Source of the DNA: Polyodon spathula
Taxonomy: Eukaryota > Chordata > Actinopteri > Acipenseriformes > Polyodontidae
Direction: 5' to 3'
Assembly: GCF_017654505.1 (NCBI RefSeq)
Contig: NC_054537.1
Span: 67,627,145 to 67,691,144 of the forward strand
DNA: 64,000 bases
The number at the start of each line of letters is the position of its first letter. Positions within the stretch are counted from its first letter, which is position 1. The notes under the pieces are model-generated. The model searched no databases. It was given only the letters and a program-made list of their open reading frames with translations, and was not told the origin of the DNA. The position numbers were made by a program, and so were the translations under genes. Shown one piece after another: positions 20,712-32,450 of this stretch.

Positions 20712-21327
20712 TTGATATTGCTTTATAACCAAAAGCACAACTTAGCTTTTCATAGTCTGCCAAATGGGTTGAATGTGATTGATACAATGCATGTGATATA
20801 TTATTGCTTAAATCAACTTTTGCATCAGGTTATACAAATAAACAGGTTATGGCTTCTGATTGGCTAAACTAATTTGGTGGACTGTAGTATGTATCTGTAT
20901 AAGAAAAGTCTAAGGAAAGTAACAATAAATTACACTTGGTGTGTTGACATTTTATGTATTTGTGTAATACCCTGTTAGTAGAAGGAGGAGGGAGGAAAAT
21001 GGCTCCCGGTGACACTTCCAAACAATTGAAAGATAATTTTAGACTATGCCACTCCAAAATGATTTAGAAGGACAAAAAATCTACATATTAAGGTTATTGT
21101 ATTTATAAAAATAAATAGCAAGGAGAGGGGGAGAATAAAACAAGAAATGATCAATATAAAATACAATCATTTCAAACACTCCCAAAGAGATCTTGCAGGT
21201 AATATACAAAATAACAGCAAAGCGTAGAACAAAATGGATAAAGGGTAGATGTACAAACAGGTTCTCACAACATAGCGTATTTGTGGATAAAGGCAAGTAG
21301 AAGTGATATACATATTCTATATATAGG

Positions 21328-21330
<3 letters not shown>
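20712..21330. other. Non-coding stretch, nothing recognised
   Basis: AT-rich sequence without motifs between the solo LTR and a (TA)n tract. Confidence 0.5.

Positions 21331-21388
<58 letters not shown>
21331..21388. repeat. (TA)n microsatellite
   Basis: A pure TA tract continuing into further AT-only sequence up to about 21450. Confidence 0.95.
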
Positions 21389-21389
<1 letters not shown>

Positions 21390-21517
21390 TATAAATATCT
21401 ATATAATATATATATAAATTAATTTTTATTTTTAAAAATAAAAAAAATGTTTTTTATTACAAAAAGATTTTTAAAAAATCTATGGCACAAATACTATAGC
21501 ACTAGATTAATCTTTCA

Positions 21518-21676
21518 GAACACCCTGGCCAACCTAACCCTCCCTCCCAAGGGAAGCGCTTGGCCAATTTTGCGCCGCCCCTTGGGAGTTCCCATCCTCT
21601 GTCGACTTGAACCAGTGACATCCAGACTATAGGGCGAATCCTGCACTGCGCGAGTGCTTTTACTTGGTAGCCCCTG
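21518..21676 (-). repeat. tRNA-derived SINE, truncated
   Basis: The minus strand starts GGGGCTACCAAGTAAAAGCA and carries GGTTCAAGTC at 21604-21613. That matches a polymerase III B box, at the right distance from a decayed A box. The following body includes GGCGGCGCAAAATTGGCC. I recall this head and body from a tRNA-derived SINE common in sturgeon-like fish. The tail is lost near 21518. Confidence 0.65.
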
Positions 21677-22863
21677 AGCAAATAATTTTGAAGTGATTTG
21701 AATCTAGGGGTGTGACTACACCGACTGCGAACGACTCCACAGGAATAGAAATGTGTTCTATTTTTTCCGCCAGTCATGAGTGAATAGAGTAAAACTGCAA
21801 TCAGAAGCATAGTGAGTTCCCAACCCACTCACAAAACTACATCCAGATCACCTTCAGCCCTATATCCAGGCACAGCACCAGGGTGTCACTCCCAGTCCCT
21901 GCCCAGCCTTTGCTCCATCCCCAGTTGCAGGGTAAACCCCACCTGCAACATCTTTAATGCAGTATGGACAGTTAGGACTGTGGGAGAGGGTGGACAAGAA
22001 GCGGACATTATGTAAATAGTTGTTTGTGTACTGTTTTGTGGATGTCAGGGGTATATTGCGTTGTATTACTGCAAACGTGATTGTGTGTGTTTTACCTCTT
22101 CCCCTTGTCAGCGGGACCTCTCTCCTAGGTGTGTTGCGACTTCGTCTGCCATTTCTCTCTGTCTTGGGTGTGTGGTGACTTTGTTCTGTCTTTGGTGTGT
22201 TGGCTTCACTTGCTTGTTATGTAGTCTATGATGTAGGTGAGTAATAGAATGACGATTTTGGTAGACTAGAACAAAGGCTATCCTAAGTTATTTGCCATAA
22301 TATGCAATGACAATTAATAAAGTTTTCATTTACAACTTATCAGATCATGTAAGACATGCACAGTTGCTTCAGCTTATGCCAAGCGACAGCAGAGCCATAC
22401 ATATAAAGTCCTGTGAAGTCGTGCTTCACATATTATAAATATTAAAAATCATGTGCTGTTGACTAATAGGGCTTTACATTTTATAATTAAAGATCAGAAA
22501 TAAAATAAGCTCAACCGAGCATGCTAACCTTTTGCATACATTATACACCATGAAAGTAGGTTACAAATGTGATGTCATACTGTTTAATATCATGCATCAT
22601 TTATTATGAAATTTTGAAGAAATTCTATTACTCTGTTACAATAGTCCACTGTACGCAACACAACTATTTCAAGAAATACACAAATTAATAAATAGATAAA
22701 TAAATAAATGCAGTGGTTTATTAAGCCGGGACTCTGCACTTAACAGGTGAAGCCAAAAATGCCACAATCAAGAAAAGTAGGTGAAGAAAGAGGGTATGTT
22801 TATGGGTCTAGGGTGGTGTGATACAGATGTGTTGCTTTAGGACCGATTTTTGCCGAAAATGCG
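21677..22863. other. Non-coding stretch, nothing recognised
   Basis: A GC-richer segment at 21800-22010 and GT-rich text at 22020-22240 may be old LTR or UTR-like sequence, but I could not assign it. Confidence 0.45.
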
Positions 22864-22918
22864 CGGAATTCAATCATTCGCACGGAATTCAATCATTCGC
22901 ACGGAATTCAATGTATTC
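22864..22918. repeat. Short tandem repeat, 19-bp unit, about 2.5-3 copies
   Basis: The unit CGGAATTCAATCATTCGCA repeats twice exactly and a third time partially. Confidence 0.85.
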
Positions 22919-23359
22919 AAATGAATCACAAAATAAAGTATTGCCTACAGTGTCAACAGTAACAAAAGTAGTAGCATAATCAAGCACTACATAGACCTTA
23001 AAAACAGTAAAGATTCATGTAAATTAACTAGATCTGGATTCATATTCGTTGCTATGACAGTTGCATTTCCAGTCACACGATCAGCACACAATAATTTGAA
23101 GTACAGTAATGATAGCTACTAGTATTGAGTAGTTATTAAAAAGAGACTAATGCTAAAATCACACAAAAACAGGAAGCAAAATGGTGATGATGCCAGGAAA
23201 AAATACGTTTCAACCAAAATTAGTGCACAGAATTGTGCTCAACAATTTGCAGGCGATTTCTATGAAGACAGGTTTTTCTTCTTTGTACATTCTGTCAACA
23301 CATGAAATCTCAGGGACGGCAACAGAAAAACAAAAATTCAAGCAGGTAAAAATACACAA

Positions 23360-23361
23360 TA

Positions 23362-23448
<87 letters not shown>
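23360..23448. repeat. (TTA)n microsatellite, about 29 units
   Basis: A pure trinucleotide tract, which creates long poly-Leu and poly-Asn open frames that are not genes. Confidence 0.97.
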
Positions 23449-23901
23449 TACATTTCTTTCCGTTTTGCACTGTAGACATGGGTAGCAAATCTTGTCTTCA
23501 AGTTTTGTTCACTAGCCAACAGTAGCATTAATATCAGTATTATTAAGAGAACACGAAATGGATCAGCTAATATGTCCCGTTTCTTGTGTTTAAAGGTTCC
23601 TCCAAGTAGCTAGTTTTCGGATAGTATACGTTTATTATTTCAGGTATAAATGGTATGAATCACATTAGTATAGTTACTGTATGAAAACAATTAATGTTAT
23701 TTGGTTGGGGGTTAAACTGAGTTCTCCATTATAACAAAATTAAATATTAAATACATTGTTTACATTTAGGTAAACATGCAAAGCTACTTGAAATATTTTT
23801 TAATGGGTTTAGCTGATAGTTTCACCCAACTGCTTTTTTTTTTAAATAAACATTATGAAACGCTATGTTAATAAATATTGGAGTATCAGAAAGTGTGGGG
23901 A

Positions 23902-23902
23902 A

Positions 23903-23979
<77 letters not shown>
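23902..23979. repeat. (TTA)n microsatellite
   Basis: About 25 TTA units, interrupted only at the edges. Confidence 0.97.
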
Positions 23980-23982
<3 letters not shown>

Positions 23983-24274
23983 AAAATGTGACCTGTGTTG
24001 GTAATAAAAAAAAAATGCACTATCTTGTTTTGTTTTACTAAGCATCTTACAATTTAAGATTTCAACATAATGGATAAATGCACATTTTTGTGACAGAGGT
24101 TAACAAACAGCAAATATCTACATTGCAGTGTGTTTCATATTTTAATTCATAAAACAAAATAAAATTTTACATAAATTCAAATATATATTAATTTCTGCAG
24201 ATTTTATGCAGAATTTAGGCAAAATGATCCGCAGATTTTGGAAAAATTCCACGCAGATTCCGTCTGGGCCTGGT

Positions 24275-25740
24275 CATAACAGGAAGTCAGGGTAGGTGAT
24301 CAGTGCAGCCAGATAATGTTGGCAAGACCGGGAGCCAGTGTCACTTGAGAAAAAGGGGGTATGGGAGGAGCTGGCAGAGGTGTTTTTAATTTGTTTTAAT
24401 GGTACAAAGTCGTAGGACGGGAGGCCAAGAAGGAGGGATTTACAGTATTCGAGGTGGTTGAAGATGAGAGAGTGGACCAGAAGTTTAGTAGCAGAAAAGG
24501 AAATGGAGGGGTGTATTTTGCAGATGCTGAATAGGTAGAAATGGCAGGTGTGTGTTATGGTCAGAAAGGAAAAAGGTAGTGAAGATGACACCAATGTTAC
24601 GAGCAGAGAGGGATGGAATGAGGGACAAGGGAGGGAATGAGATGGTGGGGCAGGTTGGGGGAAAAGAGGAGGAAGGGAAGAAAAGGATTTCAGTTTTTGA
24701 TGGGTTGATGAGGAGATATTGGCACTGGATAGCAGCCAAGCTGGACACCAAGGTCGGGGGTAAAGGAGGGGGAACGAAAGAAAATCTGGGTGTCATCAGC
24801 AAAATAATGATGGGGGAAGTAACATGAGGAAGTAAGAGTTTCAAAGGGTGGTGTGTACAGGGAGAATAGCAGGGGTCTGAGAGCAAAGCCCTGGGGGGAC
24901 ACAACAGTAAGGGAGGGACGAGTGAGGCTGTTGAAAGCAACAGCAGATGTGTGTGAAGATAAGTATGACTGAAGCCAGCCAAGGGGCATGCAGAAATGCT
25001 GAGGTTAGAAAGGAGGATGGGGTGATTGACTGTCAAAAACAGAGGAAAGATCAAGGAGAATCAGAACTGAGGAAAGGCCAGCATGGGAGGAGTTGGCCAG
25101 ATGATTCTGGACAGTGAAGAGGCCAAATTGAAATCGGGGGTAGAGGGAATTAGTGGAAATGTAATGTGATAGGCATGAGTGGGCTAGGCACTCAAGAAGC
25201 TTAGAGAAATAGAGGAGAAGAGAGATTGGGCAGTAATTAGCAAGGCAGGCAGGGTCGAGAGTGCTTTTACAACAGAGGGATGATGGTAGCTGATTTGAAA
25301 ATGGTAGGACAGATACCAGTGGAGAGAGAAGAGTCAAGGGGGAGACTAGGTAAGGGAGACAGGGTCCAGGGGGAAAGAGGATGGGGTGAACCTTGGAGAT
25401 GATGGAGAAGAGTTCAAGTAGGGATGTGGGAGAAAACAGTAAAGAGACCATTAGGAGCAAGTGGAGGTGGGATGGGAAGCTGGGGGTGGGGGCTAGTCTG
25501 GGGTACAGTCAGGAGGTATAGGCGAATAGTACTGATTTTGGTGGTATAGTGAGAGAGTTCACTAGCAGTGAGGGTTGGGAGGAATTAAGATAGAGATGGG
25601 AGAGGGGGACAGAGTAGATTATTGAGGGTTGAGAAGAGCTGTAGGGGATGAGGGGCCAGAGAAGAGTTGAGGGTTAGGAAGTAATCACGCTTGGCTAGTT
25701 CAAAAGCAGAGAGGAAGTTGAAGAGGAGGGAGCAGTAGGC
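24275..25740 (-). pseudogene. L2-type LINE, reverse transcriptase part
   Basis: Minus-strand frames in order give ELAKRDYFLTLNSSLAPHP (linker after the endonuclease), LANYCPISLLLYFSKLLECL (RT finger, NYRPISLL in intact copies), VLILLDLSSVFDS (RT motif A aspartate), YFADDTQIFF (RT motif C, catalytic DD) and NPSKTEILFFPSSS. The layout is that of L2-clade LINEs. Several frameshifts break it, and the endonuclease is missing upstream. It complements the copy at 14238-15335, which keeps the endonuclease and lost the RT. Confidence 0.8.
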
Positions 25741-25864
25741 TTGGAGGTTCAAATTGAAATGAACTCTGTTCCTATTTCTCTGTGCACTTCCAGCGTAAAT
25801 GTACATATTGTAGCAATCCATACATTTGTGTTTATATACCATACTCCTTGCTGTCTGTGTCAAG

Positions 25865-26145
25865 CAGAAAAGAGGGAGAGACAAGCGGCAAGGTCGAACG
25901 ATTGTCCCACCACATCCAGGAACTCGGGACGGGGCTTATCCGAATGGAAGAACTGGTCAGGAGCTGTGCTGAGGTAAGCTGTGCTGGTGGAGCGAGGATG
26001 ACAGAGCACAGCAACTGACAGTGGCACTGAGAGGAGAGGCTCAGGTGGTGCTACTGAACTCGGCCGAGGAGGAGATGGCAGCTACCGCACCCTGGTGGCC
26101 ACCCTCCAATGCCGGTTCGGCCTCAATGACACCTTACTCTAATGG
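25865..26145 (+). pseudogene. Gypsy gag fragment
   Basis: The plus strand includes HIQELGTGLIRMEELV and, after a frame change, GDGSYRTLVATLQCRFGLND. The latter resembles the capsid-region motif (Y..L...L..RFG) also seen in the Gypsy gag at 29150-29540. Frameshifts and absence of the rest make it a scrap. Confidence 0.5.
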
Positions 26146-28143
26146 AAACCTTGCAAAAGCAATAGCCTCAAACAACCATTTCTTTATTACATCTTTTGGA
26201 AATTGGAATTAGTGGAATTCCTAAATTATAACAAACATTTAATAACAAATTGACAAGATATTTTGATCAATAATAATAATAATAATAATAATGTTATTCC
26301 TTCTAAAATGTTCTATGCTAAACTTATTTGTAAATGGTCTATACCCAACCTGCAGTAATAACTATAACAGCATGATGGTGTATATTGTAAAAAATATGTA
26401 AATAAAATGTGCAACATTAAACTTGATTGCATTTCTTAAATGTCTAACCCCAACCCAGAAGCCAATTTTATTCATTTTAAGTAAATGAACCAAATGAATA
26501 CACAAATTAATCAAGAGTCAATCAGTTTTGTTCTATTCTGAATGGGAGATCAACTAATTTATACTTAATTTTCTGAATTTTGAAGTAGTCGTTCAAATAT
26601 CTTAATTCTGAATCCAATATCTGGATCACTCTACTTAACGAAAATGACTGTTAACACAATAATTAAAACAATGTATTAGCTAATATTGTATACATGGATG
26701 AAACATAGGGGCTTTGCTGTCAAAGTGAAAGAATATGTGCAGCACACCAGTGTGACTTGCTCAGCTCCCTCACAATCTGCTCAGCAAAAGCCACCACTAG
26801 TTAAATGGCTGTCTAATGCCTTTTCAATTCTTACAGTCAAGGATTCTAAGAGGAATTGGTATTCCACTGGTTTGTAAGCAGGGAATGGAGAATTCATAAT
26901 CGGACTATCCACATATTGGAATTCATCTGACATATACATGTACTGACAAACATTTCCTGCAATAATAACCATATTTACCAAATATACACAGTTTCATAGA
27001 CAATACAATGTATTATGCTGATTAGGATTCTTAAATTAGACAGCCTTATCATGTTGACTATCTGTACCACACATAAAAATATGGGTTAATTTAAGTAGAC
27101 ATCATTCATTGACCTGCCCATCATAAAAAAACAAACGAACAAAAAAAAAAAAACAGCAACTAAAATAGCAATTACTAATATGCAAAATATATTTGAGTCA
27201 AACTAATGCAAACCAAAATATTACCTTTTCTTCAAAACTGTACTTTAAAGGATATATTTTGAAGCAAAATTGTACCTTCGGAAGTTTCATCTCAAGTACA
27301 TAAGAAACAGAAACACAGAACTAAACTGCCTCTAGATATCCCAAGATAAATGAAGTAACTTGTCCTTAAGAAGGCTTTTTTTTTTTTTTTTTTTTTTGCA
27401 AGCTGTCTTACAATTGGAGCAGTTTGTTGGTATATAAATGAAAATGTGTGAGTCAGATGTACAGATGTTTGCCTCCACTTTAGGTAAATAAACAGGTATA
27501 AAAATATACATGTATTTATTCATATGACACAATACAAATTGCTGAAGAAAGTTGTTCGACATCCAATGTCTGTTGATGTATAATTTTAGTTTAATCAGCA
27601 CTTTTATATCAGAATTAGGATGCAGGAGCAACATTATTTCTTTTAGTCCCAAAAGCTAATCTAATGTGTGCCAATGAGTGTGCATGTGTGCATACAGATA
27701 GAATATTATTACAATTCATCCCATAAATCTTTGCTCAACATCAGAGAGATCTGGATGATTTGCATTTGAGAGGTTTACAGTTTTGTGACAGCAAGCTGTC
27801 CAGTTTAATAAAAATAATGATTTAAGATCAAAAGCACTAGACAATAGATATGTATTATTAAAGCATATTTAGTCTATTAGAATGTCACAGCATAAGCAAA
27901 TATGATATTAATCAGTACATAGTAATACAAAATAAACACAGTTGACTAGAAATATCTACTGTTTCATTCTTTGAAAATCAATAACCTCTTTTCTACGTAA
28001 CTTAAATTGCCTTTATTGCTTCTGACAATGAGTAATTTTTATGATGTAAAAATATTATAGATATTTTTTTGGACAAATTACTAAAATGTAATGATATGCA
28101 AGCATTCCACTTTGAACAGTATTATTTGCATTTGTAGTAGAAC

Positions 28144-28179
<36 letters not shown>

Positions 28180-28216
28180 TGATTTAAGACAAATACAAGT
28201 TCCACATTAAATATAT
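26146..28216. other. Non-coding stretch, no recognised gene
   Basis: AT-rich sequence with a poly(T) run at 27377-27397 and another at 28146-28177. The open frames carry no motif. Confidence 0.5.
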
Positions 28217-28676
28217 TGTAATGACCCTGAGTCTACTGTAACTAGACTCAAAGTTAACAGGTGTTTAGTGACATCAGAGAATTGCCACTAATCAGGAGCT
28301 TGACTTGCAGTACGAGTCTTACCCGGTTGTAACATTGTTGTCACAAATCGGTGGTAAATTATTACAACAATTCTGCAAGGGATCAAGAGCGGGAAACGTG
28401 GCTGGACGGAGGGATAAGTAGCAGTAGCAAGCAGCTGCAGAAACTAAAAGAGAGCTGCGGAGACAAGAGAGAGAATTGGAGAGAACAGCCAAAGAGAGCC
28501 AGAGAGAAGTGGGACTAACGAAGCCCAGCCAGATTAATTTTTCACAGTCTGAGTAGCACTACGCTGCTCAGCTGTAGCTTCACCACTGGCTGTTAAAGAA
28601 GCACACTTTGCCCGTCAATCACTGCATTCAAGAACCTGAAATACATGTGTGAGCCTGCCTTAATTTCCTGCAAACA
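28217..28676 (+). repeat. 5' LTR of a Gypsy-type element
   Basis: The sequence starts TGTAATGACCCTGAGTC and ends CCTGCAAACA. It is followed within a few bases by ATTGGTGCTCATAAGTGGG, in the place of a tRNA primer-binding site. The gag-like frame opens at 28703. A fragment of the LTR's 3' end recurs at 31411-31452, supporting the assignment. LTR ends are approximate. Confidence 0.6.
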
Positions 28677-28702
28677 CTAAATTGGTGCTCATAAGTGGGA
28701 TT

Positions 28703-29545
28703 ATGGACCGGATGATGCAGGAAGCAAATACCGAAGAGGACAGAACAGGAACAAGGGAGCCAGGATCTCCAGAGGCTGAAGCGGTAGTCAGGAGCAGACA
28801 GTGGGTGCTGTCGTGGCTAAAGGCGACGGCCATTGCAAAGGCACTCTAGAGAGCCGAGATAGAGGGACCTCTGGATGACAGATCACAGCGGCACGTTTCC
28901 AGGCAGCCAGAGTCTGGATCCCCCTCATTCTTCCACCCCAGAGCCAGCCTCCTCTGTCAGAGAAGTACACCCAAGACCAAGGAGGATCGTCTTTGAACTC
29001 CCCCAGCTACTGCCTACCAGAGCCGAGATGCTGTCACCCCCGTAACAGAGAGGACACTGCAGAACAGGGCAGAAGAGAGTGGGATGCTGCCGCCCACAGG
29101 GCACCAACAGCCTGTCTCACCACAGGGTCCCACAATCAAGCTGCCCTGGTTCAACGGCACTTCTTCCCTGAAAACCTACCTCACACATTTCTTGCTGTCT
29201 GCAGCAAAATATGGCTGGATGGACAGTAGTAAGGTACCTTCCTGTCCCAAGAACTGGAGGGCTTAGCCTCTGAAGTGCTGTTGGACCTAAACTAGGAGGA
29301 GAGGGTCGACTGCACGGCACTAATGATGGCTCTAAAACGGCGGTTCGAGGATAGCGACTTTTACTTGGGCTTGCAGGATTACCTCCAATGCCGGAGGAGA
29401 TCACCGGAAGAGAAGCTAGGAGCTTTGGCCGTGGATGTTGCATGCCTTGCGAGATGGGTGTACAGCGACAAGCCCAACAGCTTCGGTTGGCGGATGGCCC
29501 TAGATGTCTTTATGCACAGCCTGCAGCCACCTCTGCTGTGACACT
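28703..29545 (+). pseudogene. Gypsy gag remnant
   Basis: A frame opens MDRMMQEANTEEDRTG at 28703. After interruptions, KLPWFNGTSSLKTYLTHFLL and AAKYGWMD follow, and then MALKRRFEDSDFYLGLQDYL with KLGALAVDVACLARW. These match the gag/capsid region of fish Gypsy elements (K.P.YDG...L..Y...F...A...GW, then L..RF). Several stops and frameshifts lie between. Confidence 0.65.
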
Positions 29546-29869
29546 AGGTCTGCCTCGCTGGCTCACAGATGCTGGAGGAAGCAATGAACCAGGCTGTGAC
29601 AATAGAGTCCAGGAAATAAGAGACTGAAGACAGTTGGGCCACCCCCTTCTGGCTCCTGGAACTCGTAGCTTTGCTCCAGGCCACATTCACATAGAACCCC
29701 TGGACACACTTGTACACCTGCAGCACCAGTGCCCAGCACTCACCACCCCGCTGCCCTGCACAGCGCCGCCACTACAGCCACTGCCAGCCAGGGGAGCAGT
29801 ACAGTACAGCTCCCCCCAGAAGTAGCTGACAGTGACACAGCTCCATTGTCAAGGGAAGGAACTCGGTGT

Positions 29870-30060
29870 TGGACTTCTGCCATATCCCAGTCCAAGTGAA
29901 GGGGTTCCATGCACAGCCTTGGTCGACACAGGAGCAACAGAGATGTGTGACCTGAGTGGGTAGCCACAGTACAGGACCCCTGCATCATCGGTCTGGACTT
30001 CTTGAGAAGAACCGGCGGCCAAATGGACCTCTGGACAGGGACCCTAAACTTCCAGGAGTG
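29870..30060 (+). pseudogene. Gypsy protease remnant
   Basis: Plus-strand frames give ALVDTGATEM (the D-T-G active site intact), with stops nearby, then DPCIIGLDFLRRTGGQMDL, the downstream motif of the same family. It is very short: most of the protease is deleted or frameshifted. Confidence 0.6.
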
Positions 30061-30609
30061 CCCAGCTATTGCCATGGCTCCTGCAGGGGACCGGCTAGGG
30101 GAACCAGCACACTCCCGAGCATGGACCTGCAGAGGCCAACTGGCTCTGCCAAACAGCCACCGACACAAAATCACAGAGCATGAGACAACACTGCCCAGGC
30201 CCCACCCCAGGACGAAGACAGCCAAGACTGGGACCCAGCCAGCACAGCTTGGACCACAACCCGTGATCCAGCCAACCCGTGATCCAGCCGAAACCACCCC
30301 CCCCTTCCACCAGGGTTTCGTCAGCCCAGTCCGGGCCGAGCATCCCCCACCAGCCACCCCAGCCCAGCCCAGCCCAGCCCAGGCCAGCCGTTACCACTCA
30401 CGCAATAGGACCCTACTCTAGCCACAGTGACCGAGCTGCTGTTGGACTACAGCAACAGCATCACCACCTGATCACATCGAAACAGGAGAGGCCACACCCA
30501 TCAAGTTGCAACCTTGCAGCCTACACCTGGCCAGAAAGGAAGCTGCCAAGAAGCCCCAGCGACCTTAGAATGGCTCATGGAGAAGGTTTTGGTCAGGGTC
30601 CCTTCCCAA

Positions 30610-31230
30610 GAATGCCTCGGGTCAGAGGAGAGGGAATAAGTACCAAGCAGGACAAGGTGACTGCTGTTCGGGAGTGGCCACTCCCACTGACCAACGGTGA
30701 CTGGGTCTAACCGCCTACTATTACCGCTCTGTTGCACCAGCTGCTGTGAAAGGCTGAACCCTTTGAATGGATGGATGAATGGCAGGCTGCGTTTGACATC
30801 CTCCGCGACGTGCTGTTACAGTCCCTGGTGCTCTCCCCCCCTGGACTCCAGCCTACCATTCCTCCTGGACACGGATGCTAGCAAGGAGCGGATCGAGGCT
30901 TTACTGTCTCGGGAATGACCCAACAGTGAGAGGGTGGTGGCCTACTACTGGCAGTCCCTCAAGAAGGTGGAGCAGTGGTACTGCATGACCCGGAGGGAGC
31001 TACTAGCGGTCATTGTGTTGGTCTGGCACTTCCAGTACTATCTATGTGAACTTCCCTTCACCATCCGGACCAACGATGCAGCGCCGCAGTGGCTACTGAC
31101 CTTCAAGAGCCAGAGGTGCAGGTTGCCTGCTGAACTGGGCTGGGGCTCGCCAGGCATTGCAGACGCCCTTTGTACAAGAGGGAGGACCGAGAGAGGGAGC
31201 TCACTGCAGGACAGGCGACGGTCATGACCA
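30610..31230 (+). pseudogene. Gypsy reverse transcriptase end and RNase H remnant
   Basis: ISTKQDKVTAVREWPLP corresponds to the RT connection region (V..DP.K..A...WP.P). EPFEWMDEWQAAFDILRDVL follows, then VVAYYWQSLKKVEQWYCMTR, RRELLAVIVLVWHFQYYL and PFTIRTNDAAPQWLLTFKS from RNase H. The RT palm with its YxDD motif is missing, so most of the RT is deleted, and no integrase is found before 31411. Confidence 0.7.
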
Positions 31231-31410
31231 GCAACCGAGCCGGGAAGCATGAGTGGGGCCTGGGCAGTCACTTGCCAGATGACCACAGTCGGTGTCAGAA
31301 AAGTGGAGGCAGCAACAGGGAGAGGCTCCTGATCTTCAGCCTGTCCTTCAGTGGTTGGTGGACCAACGGTGGCCCCCTTGTTAAGAAGTGGCAAGGAAGG
31401 GTGAGAAAAT

Positions 31411-31452
31411 GAAATCCCTATGTGAGCCTGTATGAGCCTGCTTTCATTTCCA
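31411..31452 (+). repeat. Remnant of the 3' LTR end
   Basis: TATGTGAGCCTG and GAGCCTGCTTTCATTTCC correspond to the last bases of the LTR at 28640-28668. Nearly all of the 3' LTR has been lost. Confidence 0.45.
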
Positions 31453-31647
31453 TCATATGCTACAATATCGTACAATTCCATATCATATATAAATACATTA
31501 GTGGAAAACCGATTTGATAATATGTTTTATACTTTAACTTGGCAAGAGCTAATTTATTTTGAATGAATTGTATTTTAGGAGTCTGTGTACACTGTGAATA
31601 GGTGCTTATTTTGTGTTGTTGTGTTCTCTATTGATTTGTATTTGCAG

Positions 31648-31694
31648 GAACAATGGCGTGAATGGATTGTCAGGCATTTATGAGAACAACTCAG
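31648..31694 (+). other. Candidate 47-nt exon (unidentified gene)
   Basis: The acceptor GATTTGTATTTGCAG precedes 31648, and a strong donor (CAG then GTAAGC) follows 31694. Only one frame is open through it, giving NNGVNGLSGIYENNS. Its entry phase fits the candidate exon at 1251-1315. I do not recognise the protein. A chance match is possible. Confidence 0.3.
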
Positions 31695-32363
31695 GTAAGC
31701 AAAATCAACAACTGTTGTCTTTATTAATAAGCAAAATAACATGTTCACATGTGGGGTAATCATCTACAACAATCAGCAATCAACATGGTCACGCTTCCTC
31801 CATGTCTTTTTCCCAGCGTCCAATTCTCCTGGAATAATCCTAGTATTCGATCCGGTACTACAGTGTGCATTGTGAATTGATGCTTATTTTGTGTGACTTC
31901 AGCAGTAATTTCAGATTATGTATCGCTGATTTGAATTACTGACATGTACTGACATTCTAAACTTTTTCTATGAAAACATTCCTACTGTATACTGATAAAT
32001 ACTGTACACAAAGCCTTTAACCCATACAAAAAACAAATATGCTTTCTTTTGACAGGCTGAAGCCTGATGCAGATGTTAGCAACACACTTGGAGTCATGTC
32101 AAAGGTTCAAAAAGCATTACACTACTCTATCATTCTCCGACAAACTAACCTCCAAGTTATTATTGTTACTAATGAATAATTTATATTAGCATCTCCGAGA
32201 GATAATTACCTTTTATGGTTACATTGTTTGTGATTAACACTCAACAAAGGCATTTTCTGCTACTGTGTGTTGACATTCTATGGAGTTCTTTGTTTGTACT
32301 GTGTAACCAATCTTGTGGGAAAGTGAAAAAAAAAAGTCCCCCTAGCTCTGTTATACCCGAGGC

Positions 32364-32369
<6 letters not shown>
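31695..32369. other. Non-coding stretch, nothing recognised
   Basis: AT-rich sequence without motifs between the candidate exon and a (TA)n tract. Confidence 0.5.

Positions 32370-32447
<78 letters not shown>
32370..32447. repeat. (TA)n microsatellite
   Basis: A pure TA tract of about 39 units. Confidence 0.97.

Positions 32448-32450
<3 letters not shown>

Noticed and set aside
23181..23525. Poly-Leu and poly-Asn open frames across (TTA)n tracts, here and near 24.0, 43.1, 48.2 and 55.9 kb
   Set aside because: They are translations of microsatellites with no start context or flanking domain.
29740..30357. 205-codon minus-strand open frame
   Set aside because: It is antisense to the Gypsy remnant, whose protease and RNase H motifs lie on the plus strand. 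The GC-rich DNA reduces stops by chance.
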